Shown here: positions 37,610 through 49,282 of the stretch, one piece after another
Layout of the letters: each line of letters opens with the position of its first letter
Numbering within the stretch: the first letter of the stretch is position 1
Assembly (NCBI GenBank): GCA_032622095.1
Contig: CP136068.1
Location: forward strand, 160,785,465-160,849,464
Reading direction: 5' to 3'
Origin: Siphonodentalium dalli
Taxonomy: Eukaryota > Mollusca > Scaphopoda > Gadilida > Siphonodentaliidae
Length of the DNA: 64,000 nucleotides
The notes under the pieces: generated by a model
What the model was told of the DNA's origin: nothing
Databases searched by the model: none
Seen by the model: the letters and a program-made list of their open reading frames with translations, nothing else
Position numbers and translations under genes: made by a program

Positions 37610-38251
37610 TATGGCCGGAAGTGATCAGAATGTTTAGCATATCATCTTTATTTGAGAACGAATCTGTTTGAATCTTAGTCCCCGTTAATAATATTATACA
37701 TTTACAATTGAGTAATGCTGCGTAAACTCCATACCTGCTTACTATTGTGAGTTGGGAACACTTAGGCCAAGAACTGTCCTTGTACCATATCCAAATAAAA
37801 GTCTCCCATTTCCAAAATGACGCCCACAATGGCGAACAGATTTTGAAAAATCACCGAAATTCCCTCATATTCACATCATTGAGCATTATTGTCGAGAAAC
37901 TCACCGATTCTTACAGTTGTGTTGGAAATACTGAGGTGAAGTAATTACCTTACATCTCATACAAGAAATTGTTTTCCAAATCGAAGATGGCGGCCAAAAT
38001 GGCGACCGAAATATGAAAACACGCCTACATTCATTTACTTGCTTACGATGGGCGTTATTGTTTCGCGATTTCTACCCACCAATACATGTTGATATGAAAT
38101 ATTGATATGAAGTATGTATTCATTTGAGTTTGGCAATTGATACTCACAGTCAAGTAGGCGGTCAAGAAGTGTGGGTATATTATGCATTATGGAGTGCACT
38201 CTTTCATAGTATAATGTTCCACTATCTGATTACCTGCCAAGCGGAAATTTA

Positions 38252-38575
38252 TTGTGATGGTTACAGTTATGCCCTGTGCCAATGCATTCTCTTATATATG
38301 CGAGTCGACCATAGGTCGCCTCGCATATATAAGAGAATGCATTGGCTTAACACATTAAAAATTATAAAATTGTTAAAGAATGTAAGAAAAAATGGTAGGC
38401 CAATGCATTCTCTTATATATGCGAGGCGACCTATGGTCGACTCGCATATATAAGAGAATGCATTGGCACAGGGCATAACTGTAACCATCACAATGTGGTC
38501 AATGAGCCGGTTCCAATGGTATCCATATTTGTATGGTTTTATTGAGACAGACCCAAGATAATTTAGGCTGTTGCA
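38252..38575. mobile_element. Hairpin pair with rearranged outer ends, type D
   Basis: Two hairpins (38279-38344 and 38400-38466) are flanked on both sides by mirror copies of ATTGTGATGGTTACAGTTAT followed by GCCCTG. To the right, GAGCCGGTTCCAATGGTATC to TTTAGGCTGTTG (38500-38575) is the same segment as in family A. The left family A end (TTAACCCTTTACCC) is absent; in its place is an inverted copy of the right-hand shoulder. The right end runs into a LINE ORF1 fragment. Confidence 0.8.
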
Positions 38576-39480
38576 GCTTTCTGTTTCCTTTTCAGTTCTA
38601 TGCGGAGTTCATAGAACTGTTCCATTTGCGTTTTCGTGAGATTTATATTAAAGTATATTTTTGCACTACCTGTTGTTTTACTGTCCTTTTTATTGTATCT
38701 GATAGCATCACGAATAATTTTGTCTCGAGTTTGTTTATTCTTCAGGACTATCTTGACCGGTCGATTTTTGTTCGAAGACTTTGTTGCCAAGTCTGTAAAA
38801 GGACAAGACATCGCTGTCGTTAAATTTTGACCTTTCTTGTAATTCATTGCTTATAATGTGCCAGTACTGTTCTCTTGAATATTCTTCTGTTTGTGGCATT
38901 TCGGGTATATTTGCTATCACAATGTTGTGGTTCTTTGATTCTGAAATTTTATCTTTTTTGCGTTTATGGGTGTTTTAAGTTTTTCTTCTATAACATTTTC
39001 TAGCATAGTATGTTTTTTTGTATTTCTGTTCGCTGTTGTCCAAATAACTTGTTTTTCTCTTCGAATTCATTGATTAATTTTTCTGATTTTCTTTTTGATG
39101 CCTCATCATGTATGTTTCTCTCCGTTCAGTAGATTGTTTTTCTTCACATCTATTTACTCTTTTTTCTAGTTTCAACATATTTGACTCTATTTTCTGTAAT
39201 CTCTTTTCCATTTCTGAAGTGTGTTTTTCCATTTTTGCGCTATACTTCTTTTCGAAGTTATCAATGCGCTGATCCACTTTAATTTTGACACACGCATCAC
39301 ATTTGTCCATATTTGCTACTACTTTTTCCAGCAACTTTTCGATGTGTAACATCCAAATTCCCATATCCTCAGAACTTAATTGTTCCCGCATTTTCGATTG
39401 TTCTTTCCTGCTTACCTGTTCCATATTTGGTCCCAATTCTTCCTTTGTTTCCCGGTTATTCTGTTTAGTGTCATCGTATG
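38563..39480 (-). pseudogene. LINE ORF1-like protein remnant
   Basis: Read leftward from about 39480, the first frame (to 39074) is rich in charged heptads (IEKLLEKVVANMDK, LQKIESNMLKLEKRVNRCEE), a likely coiled coil. A second frame carries HNIVIANIPEM and SFYRLGNKVFEQKS, an RRM-like position. A third carries RPVKIVLKNKQTRDKIIRDA and KIYFNINLTKTQMEQFYELR. The order of coiled coil, RNA-binding region and C-terminal domain is that of LINE ORF1 proteins. The three parts lie in different frames, so the copy is dead. The last codons (38563-38580) run into family A/D sequence. Confidence 0.75.
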
Positions 39481-39857
39481 TTTCCTGGTCACTGTGTTAT
39501 TTATTCTGGCTATTTATTGTTGGCTACTAAGGGCAGTTAAGATATTCTCTATGGAAAACACCATCATATATTGATCCTTTGATCCTATAGAACACATAAC
39601 AACTAATTAATAATTAATTATACACTAAAGGTACCTCAGTTTGGTGATGTTTTATTAACAACGCTCTAAGTCGGTGGACGTGATGATCGCAACTGACTAT
39701 AATAATGCTCTCTGACAACAACACTAGGAGTTTTGACTTTAACACATACCTATTTGAAGACAATACACACAATTATTGAGCAATGTATCATAAACATTGG
39801 TTTTTCACTAGTGAGGAGTGAGTATTGGCTGGTGGCGAACATCTGCATGAGTGAAGT

Positions 39858-40795
39858 GATTACCACAGGTATTTGAAACAATAGACCCCACCACCCAAAA
39901 TTCATATATAAGACAAGGTAACTATCTATTAGATGGCCCGAATTCCGACCACCTGGCGTTGTCAAGCTGTAGCTAACATAATTTAAAAAAAAAATGTATT
40001 CAAACTAACAAACGTTTTGTTCTCGGAGGACTCTAGTTCATTTTGACATATCAAAGACTCGATCAGTTGATTGTATCAAAAGTTACAGGCATCAGAACAG
40101 AACAATTCTTGCCAAAATTTCTGGTTGGACATTTACTGGGCATACCGGCTGAAAAACATTTATTATCTGACCAGAGAGTATAGCCGTTTTTGTCGGTGAC
40201 ATTCGTCAAGACTTGCATTGGATCAATTTCTGGTAAATTTCAATTAATTTCAGATCATAAAGGAATCTCCTCTTGCACCCATGGCAGAGATATGCAGTTA
40301 AATAGCTTTCACGAAAATGGGAGACGTAATTTGTCTTCCATTTTGGCGACGTCAGTGGAGCAAATTACGCTTTGCACTTTATTGAGAGCTATTTAACTGC
40401 ATAGTACCATAAGAGCAATTTATGGGCTGAAATTAATCAAACTTTACCTGAAATGTAGGTTTTGATGAATGTCATCGACGAAAAATGGCTGTCCCCTTTA
40501 GTCGGTGTGCCCAGTAAATGTTCGACCAGAACTTTTGGCCAGAATGTTTCATTCCGATGCCTGTAACTTTTGATACAATTAACCGATCGAGTCGGGTGAT
40601 GTGGCATACTGAACCATAGCCCATCTTGAACAAAATAGGCGTTATAGTCTGAATAACATAACATAACTATTTTAGCCTCAGCTTGATAACAAAGGGTGGT
40701 GGGAATTTGGGTCACATGATAGATAGTTACCTTGTCTTATATATATGTTTTTTGGGTGGTTTGGTCTATTGTGCCAAATATCTGTGGTGATTACG
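39858..40795. repeat. About 940-bp diverged palindrome (fold-back element)
   Basis: The left arm runs from GTGATTACCACAGGTATTTG through AGACAAGGTAACTATCTAT and AAAAGTTACAGGCATC to TATGCAGTTAAATAGCT. The right arm reads back the complement of each in reverse order: AGCTATTTAACTGCATA, GATGCCTGTAACTTTTGATA, ATAGATAGTTACCTTGTCTT and CTGTGGTGATTACG. The centre is near 40340-40350. The arms are of order 450 bases each and visibly diverged, so the structure is old. No coding was recognised. Confidence 0.85.
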
Positions 40796-40952
40796 CCAAA
40801 ATAAGTTTTTAGTTGCTGACCATCCTTGCTCTTCGAGATGTTGTGCTTATCTTCTTTAACAAAGTCACATTTGTTGTATCAATAAGTCTAATTGGTATCC
40901 CAAATTTGATATCATTAGAACAAAGGCCATAGCGCTGTTAAATTATAATTTG

Positions 40953-41035
40953 GTCGACTCGCATATATAAGAGAATGCATTGGCATAGGGTAAAAAAAAT
41001 CCCGACTTACAACTGGATTTGATATGGCAGGTCAC
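40953..41035. mobile_element. Family B right-end fragment
   Basis: Half a hairpin (GGTCGACTCGCATATATAAG with AGAATGCATTGGC) is followed by ATAGGGTAAAAAAA, ATCCCGACTTACAACTGGA and GATATGGCAGGTC, the right end of family B. The rest of the element is gone. Confidence 0.8.
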
Positions 41036-41469
41036 AAATGTATATCTTGATGCTGTAAATGGAGGTTTGGAATCCAAAATTCACATTTAATAGCTTGTTT
41101 ATGACTAAATTGTGTGAGAAGAGCCGGTCAAAAATCTAATTGGTTATTTGAAAAACGTTCAACTTTCGAGTATTTTCGCAGCCAATTTGGTTCCCGCTTG
41201 CTAACAAATGTAACAACTGTTCCAAGTTTATATAAGCAGGAACTTCACATGCATTTTGCGAGTTCGAGAAGAAGCTATGAAATCTTTCAAACGGATACAA
41301 TACCATATAAGATCCCATATACTGATCTTGGTTGGTTCAAACAAACAATCGTTTAACCTTTTGACCTTTGATCATTGCACAAATTGGTCCAGATATCGGT
41401 ACTAGCCCTCGGGCGTCATTTCCGTTTAAAATGATATATGACATGGATATAGGGATCTCCAACGAGTTA

Positions 41470-41585
41470 TGTTGGGATATAAGATTATATGAAACTAGTT
41501 TGATAAATTTGATTCCCAACGAGTCGTTGGCGAGTTGTGAATAAAATTTATCGAACGAGTTTCATAAATTCTTATATCCCAATAT
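41470..41585. repeat. 116-bp hairpin
   Basis: GTTGGGATATAAGA, TATGAAACTAGTTTGATAAA and TTTGATTC are mirrored by GAATAAAATTTATCGAACGA, GTTTCATA and TCTTATATCCCAATAT. It abuts family H copy 2. Confidence 0.75.
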
Positions 41586-41601
41586 ATCGAGTCGAAGATC
41601 T

Positions 41602-42022
41602 TGTATATCACATAAAAAACTAGAGCTTTATGCATTTTTAACAAATCAGAATCCTTAACAGAAGTTTTCAAATGCACACATTTACATTGTTGGCCGAGAC
41701 GCTTCATAATCGTATACGACAGTATTGCGAGCTCGAGCTGTTGGTGGAAAATAAAATATTTGCCTCTTCGTTTTTGTGTTTATTTTTGTTAGTGCAACGA
41801 AGTTGGACAATAATTTACTTTTAATAAACAAAGCAATCATTTTGCATTGTCTGTTGTATGCGGCTTTACGAAGTATTATTAATCCGCCTGATTCAATGTA
41901 AAGTCATGATGTTGGCGCGATGCCAAGTTGGCGGGAAGTACGCGTCTATTCGTCACTAGTGGGAGATAATGACATATTCAATGGCCTTTTTAATGATATA
42001 ATAGGGGTTTCATGTGATATAG
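41602..42022 (+). mobile_element. Family H element, copy 2
   Basis: It starts GTATATCACATAAAAAACTA and ends ATAGGGGTTTCATGTGATAT. It carries GAGACGCTTCATAATCGTAT, ACGACAGTATTGCGAG, GTGCAACGAAGTTGGACA and GGCGCGATGCCAAGTTGG, matched in order by 48843-49282 on the other strand. Confidence 0.8.
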
Positions 42023-42303
42023 ATTTATTCAGTATAAATGAGATATGACATGGATAGTTTTATTCAGTGCATGTCGCCAAAATTTAGGTTATTCTTGTCT
42101 TACCTCCAAACACTCCAGCATATATTTCTCCATTCGATGACCATCAAGAATACCCGAAAGAATACGTTTAGCATCGTGTCTTCAACTTGGACTTTTAGTA
42201 TATTATATCCAATATGTTTTTCTAATGAAAAAGTGATTAATCAATTCTGTTATATTTTTACTAGGTTACGTGACATTTTGGGTATACGGACTGGACTATA
42301 AAT

Positions 42304-42560
42304 AGGTCTGGCAATTTCCAATTGTAGCTACAATAGCTATACGTAGCTATTGTACCTACATTGATTATCGCAAAACAATATTTTACCAATTGGCATTGCA
42401 CGAAAGCATTACCGCGAACTGTTGCAACTAAAGGTGAAGGGTGTTATGTTGTTACAACTTATTATGACATTTCGATAAGATTCATCCATCATCAATAGCC
42501 ATATGTAACTACGATAGCATCATATGGCTATTGTAGCTATATCTGGGAATTGCCAGACCT
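42304..42560. mobile_element. 257-bp MITE candidate, family O
   Basis: The outer inverted ends are AGGTCTGGCAATTTCC and GGGAATTGCCAGACCT. Just inside are GTAGCTACAATAGCTA-like words and their complement. No target duplication is clear. Confidence 0.75.
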
Positions 42561-42678
42561 GATATAGACACATTCGATTCAGAAACCGAACATTTATATT
42601 CTGGTAAATGGTTTCTTGGCCATAAACATTAGTTCCGCTATACGGAACAGTTCTAGGACAAAATAAGGCAGATTCATG

Positions 42679-43183
42679 CTGGTCTAGTGGTCCTGCTAAT
42701 ATGCTATGATGCTGATGGTCCTGCTGAACTGATATGATGCGGGTAGGGAAAATTGTTGCTGTTAAGAAACAGTACCGTCATTTTTTTCTAAAGTTGTCAT
42801 TTCGCTGTTTTTGGCTAATCCGCGCGATTTGACACACAACCAGTGTGTATGAAACATTCAGCAACATATATATTTTTGAAAAATATAATAATGCCTGTGC
42901 TAGTGTTTCTGAAATGACGTGAATAACCTTCTGATTATAATCGGTTTTCAACAACTAATACAACCAGTATTAAAAATATTTCGCAATAAATATGTTTTTG
43001 AATGTTTGATAAGCATAATGGCTTTTTCTGTATATGTTCAGATTATCGGAACACCGTGAAAGCGACAAATTAAAAAAATATAACGGTACTCTTTGTTAAC
43101 AGCATCAGTTTGCCCTAATATAATCATAGCAATTCAGCCGGACCCATCCGCATCATAGCACATTAGCAGGACCACTTGACCAG
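42679..43183. mobile_element. 505-bp MITE candidate, family P
   Basis: The ends are CTGGTCTAGTGGTCCTGCTA with ATATGCTATGATGC and the mirror GCATCATAGCACATTAGCAG with GACCACTTGACCAG. They extend inward about 60 bases with mismatches. The interior shows no coding. Confidence 0.8.
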
Positions 43184-43339
43184 GAGTGTATATATCCCAC
43201 AGGGATCCCGAAAACAAACATAATGTACTGCTTATTGTCGTCTGTTCGCCGCTCTGCGGGGATCGCTATGGGTTAACTTTACCAGGGGTGATATTTGGTT
43301 TCTCATATTATTTGCAGTTTAGTGTAAAGTAGAATAAGG

Positions 43340-43669
43340 ATGTGCCGAGTTCTGGACCTGTTCGTGTTCCTCACGTTTGTCATGCTGGTGGATATGATCA
43401 CAGCTGACCTGTGCAGGCACCGTTTTCATTATGAGGCGCATGGCGTTCTGACGGACGTGGTGGTGCCAAACATCCTGAGATGCGAGGTTATTTGCACCAG
43501 ACACCCTGATTGCACATACATCCGGTACAGTGTCAAGACAAGGATGTGTGTTCTGTTTCAACACAATGTCGCTGCGTTGGTGGCGGGACTGATGGAGTGG
43601 GTGGGGCGACACGTATCACAGGTAAGGGCTTACCCTATCACGGTGGGGAATCACGTGGTTTCGACATTG
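43340..43669 (+). CDS. First coding exon of a secreted PAN/Apple-like protein
   Basis: The ATG at 43340 (context AATAAGGATG) opens a hydrophobic signal peptide, LDLFVFLTFVMLVDMITA, with cleavage likely before DLC. The mature part has cysteines at residues 25, 48, 52, 58 and 70 (C-x3-C in RCEVICTRHPDC, then CTYIRYSV and MCVLF). This is the spacing of a PAN/Apple domain, a protein- or carbohydrate-binding module of extracellular proteins. Two donors are possible: CACAG|GTAAGG after 43621 (94 codons) and ATTG|GTGAGT after 43669 (110 codons), both phase 0. An AG at 43315-43316 (TTATTTGCAG) could make this the second exon, with the 5' UTR split. No downstream exon of matching phase was found. Confidence 0.65.
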
Positions 43670-44092
43670 GTGAGTACCACGCATTTAAAATGGCGGATGC
43701 CAGTGCAAACTCACAACATAATAACGAGGAACTGAACAAAACATAGCATTTCGACTGTTATACGAGCATAATTATGCTAGATTATTTATCTTGGATAATC
43801 ATTCGACTGACAGCATTGGACAGAATGTCAAAGCAAACAACTGCGAATTTGGACACAAATGAGGTATCAGCTTGTTTGATAAATAGTATAACATATTATG
43901 GTAGCTGCCAAACTACTATTTAATAAACGCGGGCTGCAGGGTGTGCCGATGGATTAAAATTGGAAATCCAAAATGGCTGCTGGCGGCCATGTTTTTTAAC
44001 GAATTTTGGAAAACATCGCAGGTTACTGCCGTTTTCGTCGTTTCTGGTCGGGTTTGTGATCGCCTCGGCCATTTTGAAAGCGTGATATCATC

Positions 44093-44350
44093 AACTCGAA
44101 ATCACGTGATTCCCCATCGTGCCTATATGATATCACGTGATTCCCCATCGTGCCTATATGATATCACGTGATTCCCCACCGTGCCTATATGATATTACAT
44201 GATTCCCCACCGTGCTTATATGATATTACATGATTCTCCACCGTGCCTATATGATATCATGTGATTCCCCACCGTGCCTATATGATATCACATGATTCCC
44301 CACCGTGCCTATATGATATCATGTGATTCGCTACCGTACCTACATAATAT
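44093..44350 (+). repeat. 31-bp minisatellite, about 8 units
   Basis: The unit is ATATGATATCACGTGATTCC plus CCACCGTGCCT. Most units vary at ATCACGTGAT (ATTACATGAT, ATCATGTGAT), but the dyad is usually kept. It ends near 44350. Confidence 0.9.
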
Positions 44351-44518
44351 CACAGTTCACGCTGACCAGAACATGATGTTGGCCAAACGACCATTTCTGA
44401 ATTTGCTTGGTCATTTTTCAGAAACATTGGCCAAATTGAACAACCGAAAATATGGGAAATAGTAATAAAACATATATTGGAACATAGATAAACAATTAAC
44501 GGGAACCAAGACACTCGC

Positions 44519-45090
44519 ACTGGGTAATGCTAAAAATATAAGTATCACGTACTATTTTTCGCGCACCCATCGATGCGCGAATTTAAAACTGAGCTAAAAT
44601 TAGTACGATTCCCCAAGTTTAATCTAACCCACAGTCCATAGGAAATGCAAGAGGGCTATGTTGCTAAGTTTACATATATTATGAACGATTGAATAGACAA
44701 TTACGCCTATACATGTATGTATATATTTACATTCGACCAGCCGCTAGCAAGACCATTGCTCACAATTCAAGTGACAAATCATGGTAACATATATATTGTT
44801 GAAATGCTTGTATAAGAAATACTAATATTAGTTTCTAGTTTATTGTCTACACGATGTAAATCCACGGCGATGGTGTTTAATATACACATATATTATCTCC
44901 AGCAGCGACTAAGAACGAAACATCAGCTCCAAAATATACGAAAGTATCACGGAAATATTTAGTAGTACGAAAATATTTTTGTGAGTTTTGAATTCGCGCA
45001 GCTAGGTGTGTGAATTTAAAGTGGGAGAATTCAAAACTGAGCGAAAAATAGTACTGCGCGAATTTAAATACGAGTAAGGTAATGCCATAT
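44519..45090. repeat. Diverged inverted-repeat region
   Basis: GTAATGCTAAAAATATAAGT, ACTATTTTTCGCGCA and GCGCGAATTTAAAACTGAG on the left are loosely mirrored by AAACTGAGCGAAAAATAGTA, CTGCGCGAATTTAAA and GGTAATGCCATA on the right. It is probably an old element; the ends are uncertain. Confidence 0.45.
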
Positions 45091-45882
45091 GCGCCATGTG
45101 CATGGGATGAGGACAAATTTACTGTCACTCTTAGTGTGAGATTCTAAATCTATAGTCGAGCGTCCTACGATAGAACATGACTGGAATGAGGAATATGAAG
45201 ATTTCATTGTCAATAAGGTACTCTATTGACTGAAACCATATAATCGCAACGATGCAAAGTCCCAGGTTGGACATCAAATATGTTTGAAACGATGAATCAA
45301 TGTTTATGATAGTGCACATACTAAAACAAGCTACCTGAGCCATCGTTGAATTATAAATTATAAAGATAACAGAATATACTTAGGGTTGTCATGATATTTA
45401 TATACGTGTGGGACAAATATAATTGCGAGAAAACTTTTGTTTCGTCACCATAATGGATGGTTGTAAAAGCTATGAATCCACAATAATATTATTGTATTGA
45501 CTCTGTCGCTGCCACGGTCATATTCGTAATTATGTATGAACTATATATGTAGCGAAGTATATAGTTGGTTGGCGGGTCGGTCACAAAGCTTTTTTTCCTG
45601 TGGTATTTTTGTCTGCGAACAAACCGGTTTAAAGAGCATCCGCAGCGATCGAATATGATTAATAATAAACAGCGTCTATTCACAAACACTGGTTCACGTA
45701 CTGACTAACCGATATCATAAGCTGCTTTAAGTCCACAGTGCAAATGCATTAATTGATCAAACGTTTAACTCACTGAAAGTACATGTACATATATATTGAT
45801 GAAGTTTTCCCGTTTAATATAATTTGTTAGGCGAATGTACTGTTCATTGTTACCTGAATGTCATTCCAGTATATAACCCGTC

Positions 45883-46000
45883 GTCTGTCTGTCTGTCTGT
45901 CTGTCTAACTCGGTCACGCATTTGGCGCGTTTATAACTTTTCAACCATGCGTCCAATTTGGCCCAAATTTTTACCACGGCCTATAGCGTGCGGTTAAACA
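45883..46000 (+). repeat. (GTCT)n stretch with dispersed-repeat flank
   Basis: Several GTCT units are followed by AACTCGGTCACGCATTTGG and AACTTTTCAACCATGCGTCC. The same kind of (TCTG)n anchor occurs at about 21186. This suggests a shared old repeat family. Confidence 0.5.
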
Positions 46001-46371
46001 CTTCACGCTAAATTAATTTGTCAGTTACGGTTGAGTGTGAATATAAGTAACGAATGTTGATTTTGTCGTGGAAGTGCATGTAGTGAGGTCTACATTACTT
46101 AGAGACTCGAACGCTTTTATTTTATTTTAATTTGCCAGTTCGGTGTGAACATAAGTTAAGAATGATGTCTTGTTATGCAAATTCTGCATTGAGTGTGGAA
46201 TCGAAGAAGTACCGGTAGACCCAGAAGATGGCGAATGGACACAGTCTGACTTCCCGTCAGTGGGTATACCGTTCAGCAGATTCGCCGGAACTCGGTTTGA
46301 AAAACCACATTCCCGGCCGGGACTAATACATTGTAAACAATACTGCCGACGCTAATTAATAATAATGCTCT

Positions 46372-47175
46372 TTAAGGGTCGATCGACACCGGGCGCGAAC
46401 GCACGATTATAACTGCCGTTTTCTGTCGTAGCAGCAGCAGTTCAAAGCGCGCGACTTTTATATTCACACCGCAAGCGATTGAATCGCTGACCATGATGCG
46501 ATCACAGCATTGATTTTATGCTTAGTCGATTTATCGCTTTGCGGCAAACCAGCAGGATAATTGGGTCGCTGTCAAATAGGATATTTATATGGTCGTACTC
46601 CTCCTATTTGAAGACGACACATTCATTCGTCGTCGTGATAACAAAGGTGGCGGAGGACTTTAGCGACATGCTGATAACTGAAGTGCAAGGGCAAATGAGA
46701 ATAGCAAATGAGGATAAATGAGTAATAACATGATCGTCTGGCTAATTTTTGGTCCCAATCGATTCCAAGCTTGTGAAGTCAATTTGCCCACAATTTGCAC
46801 CCCCCCCCTGATAAAAAAAAACTAACAAACTGGAATTATAGAATGAAATTCAATTAGACGCAATTGCTATGCGAATTTAGGAAGCTCGTGCATCATTCCA
46901 CTTGACAAATTATATTTGACAAATAAATGAGCTGGAAAAACTCTTACATGTATATATATTTAGCAAATTCTGATTAAAATGTCCATAAACATTGTAATTG
47001 TGACCTGCCTGTAAATGATGCAGGCAAACGATTATTTACCCAAACCATCGCGCTCGACGATGCGATCCAGTCGCTTTTGGTGTGAATATAAAAATCGCGC
47101 GCTTAGAACCGCTACGGACGACAGTAAACGTCCATTATAATCGCGCCCTCGCTCCCGGTGTGGATCGACCCTTAA
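46372..47175. mobile_element. TTAA-flanked element, family I, with about 115-bp inverted ends
   Basis: TTAA at 46372-46375 and 47172-47175 bound the left end GGGTCGATCGACACCGGG and the right end CCCGGTGTGGATCGACCC. The inverted ends continue inward past CGATTATAA, TACTGTCGT-like and GCGCGCGA-TTTTATATTCACACC, about 115 bases with mismatches. Both ends are GC-rich against an A/T-rich centre. It is non-coding. Confidence 0.85.
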
Positions 47176-47299
47176 TCTTTCAGTTGAGTGTAAATCTGAT
47201 AAAAGAATGTCTAACAGATCAAAATGTGCGCGAAGCGCGTACTGTTCAAGATCATATAATGTGCGCGATGCGCACAAAGGGACCACAAGCACCCCCGCT

Positions 47300-47760
47300 A
47301 AACAAAGGCTCCCGAATAGAGCCTGTTTCAGTTAGTATATATAGTAATAAAGTAAAATATCTTGATTTTTGCGTTCCATATATATGTGCATGCATTATAT
47401 GGGTTGGGGAGAGGGTGGGGTAGAAAATACAGTATTATTGAAATAAAGTGTTCCCACAAATGGGCAGCAGTGCAGGAGCCAGTGATCCTTAAGCTGCATG
47501 ATGAATACAGGCTCCTAAGGGGGGTCCTTTTAAGATAAAAATGTGTCGCAAGCCCCCCCCCCCCCGTCGCTGAATATAAAGGCTCCAGAAGTGAGTATTT
47601 TTCAGTTAGTATATATGGTAATATTTAAAGTAATATATGCTGAATTTGTTTCGTTCAATAAGTGCATGCACGCGTATATGTGGGGTGGGGTGTAGAAATA
47701 CAGTTTTTACTGAAATAAGGTATTCTCACGCGCATCCAGTGACAACTAAGAGAAGCATGA
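47300..47760 (+). repeat. About 270-bp-period degenerate tandem duplication
   Basis: AGGCTCC, TTTCAGTTAGTATATAT, GTGCATGCA, GGTGGGGTGTAGAAA-type and TACTGAAATAA-G words occur in the same order at about 47303-47450 and 47579-47725. Confidence 0.65.
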
Positions 47761-48364
47761 CATTCCATCTCTAATATAGAAATGAGAATATGTTCATGAC
47801 CGCGGACACTAGAAGTAACAAAGAACATTTATATACCCGTCATTGTATGGTGGGCAATCCCCTAGTATACCATAAAACTACGGTAGGTGGCACGCTTAAC
47901 GTGCTTTGTATATACCTAATGTCTCAAATAATGTTGACGAGTAGTCCAATGTATGTGATTATGCTGCACAATTTTATATAATGGATACGTTCCATTTACT
48001 AAAAGTGAGAATAAACAGGGAGCAACATTCTAAAATCAATACCAACAATGTTACATTATGTCCCAAACCGTTAGCAGATTGTTTGATGCCCTATACTTAA
48101 ATGAAGTAGCACAAATCCATATCTCGAACAATACAAGCAGCTCATGATTATGTACACATATATCTTCTCCGAACGCATCCCTATATATTTCGGGGTATCA
48201 ACTATTAGTTTAGAGTCAATGAGAACGGGCAACATGCGTTTTTGTAACTTGGAAATATAAATGTATAAGTTGATAACACTCCATAATTTATTCTGAATTG
48301 TAACACTTGCAGTTTGGTATATACAGTTAGCCATTCAAACCAGGTAAAGCGGTTAGTATATTTA

Positions 48365-48778
48365 TTAAGGGTACGTTCATACGCTGGCAAGTTTGCACGG
48401 TATATTCTTCAAGGTATTTCATCACAGAAAACCACATGGTGCCATCATATCAAAGTAAACTTGCATTTAATATGCATCTTTACCAAAGCGAACGACATGA
48501 GAAGTAAAAGTTCTTGTAACGGCACTAATGACTTTTGCCTTCAAATACCTGTATGATTGATTCTTGCGAGAAAATTGCATGTTATGTACAGGCAAATTCC
48601 GGTAGAATAGCTACGGGTGGAACTCCGGGGATTTTACTTCGCAGTATAGTTAGGTGTAGTACAGATGCAGTTTATAGGTGTTTTTTTCCATTCATATTCT
48701 GGCACCATATCGTTTTCTACGACGAAATGCCTGCAAACCATACCGTGCAAACTTGCCAGTGTATGAACGTACCCTAAA
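48365..48778. mobile_element. TTAA-type MITE, family J
   Basis: The ends are inverted: TTAAGGGTACGTTCATACGC, TGGCAAGTTTGCACGGTA on the left and TACCGTGCAAACTTGCCAGT, GTATGAACGTACCC, TAAA on the right. One base change turns the right flank into TTAA. Inverted ends are about 34 bp; total 414 bp. Confidence 0.8.
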
Positions 48779-48842
48779 CGATCCCACTGCATTCGAAGTG
48801 GGTTTTCCTGTGAAATAATATAAAAGGATGTGGACATTATTA

Positions 48843-49282
48843 TTATTTCACATAAAACCCCTATGATATCCTTAAAAAGCCATTACACATTTCCTTATAG
48901 ATCTGTCACTTGTGATGAATAGGTGCGTTCTCCCGAACATCACTTGGCATCGCGCCAATAAAGAAATGATTCCGCATCTGCAGATTGATTCCGGTGGATT
49001 AATAGAAAAACTGCGCACGACACCAACACCAGACAATGGAAAATTATTGTTTTGTTCATTAAAGTTAAATTCTTGTCCAACTTCGTTGCACTAAGGACAA
49101 TATACACAAAAAACAAAGAGGCAAATTGGGGGACACTCTTTACCGTCACCAACTGGAGTGCGCAATACTGTCGTATACGGCTGTGAAGCGTCTCAGTCGA
49201 TGCTGTAAAATGTATGCAGTTTGCAACTTCTTTCAAGGATTTCGATTTACTAAAAAGGCATAACGCTCTATGTGATACTAGC
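48843..49282 (-). mobile_element. Family H element, copy 3 (reversed)
   Basis: Read on the minus strand it gives GTATCACATAGAGCGTTATG, CCTTTTTAGTAAATC, GAGACGCTTCACAGCCGTAT, ACGACAGTATTGCG, GTGCAACGAAGTTGGACAAG, GGCGCGATGCCAAG and ATAGGGGTTTTATGTGAAAT. These match family H order at 41602-42022. Confidence 0.8.

Noticed and set aside
39285-39574. Plus-strand hydrophobic frames
   Set aside because: They are antisense shadows of the LINE ORF1 remnant on the minus strand.
7445-43669. Lectin and PAN exons as one gene
   Set aside because: The PAN exon has its own start and signal peptide 32 kb downstream, which fits a separate gene.
46170-46355. 61-codon frame CKFCIECGIEEVPVDPEDGE
   Set aside because: It looks somewhat protein-like but has no domain, and its surroundings are repeat-derived.
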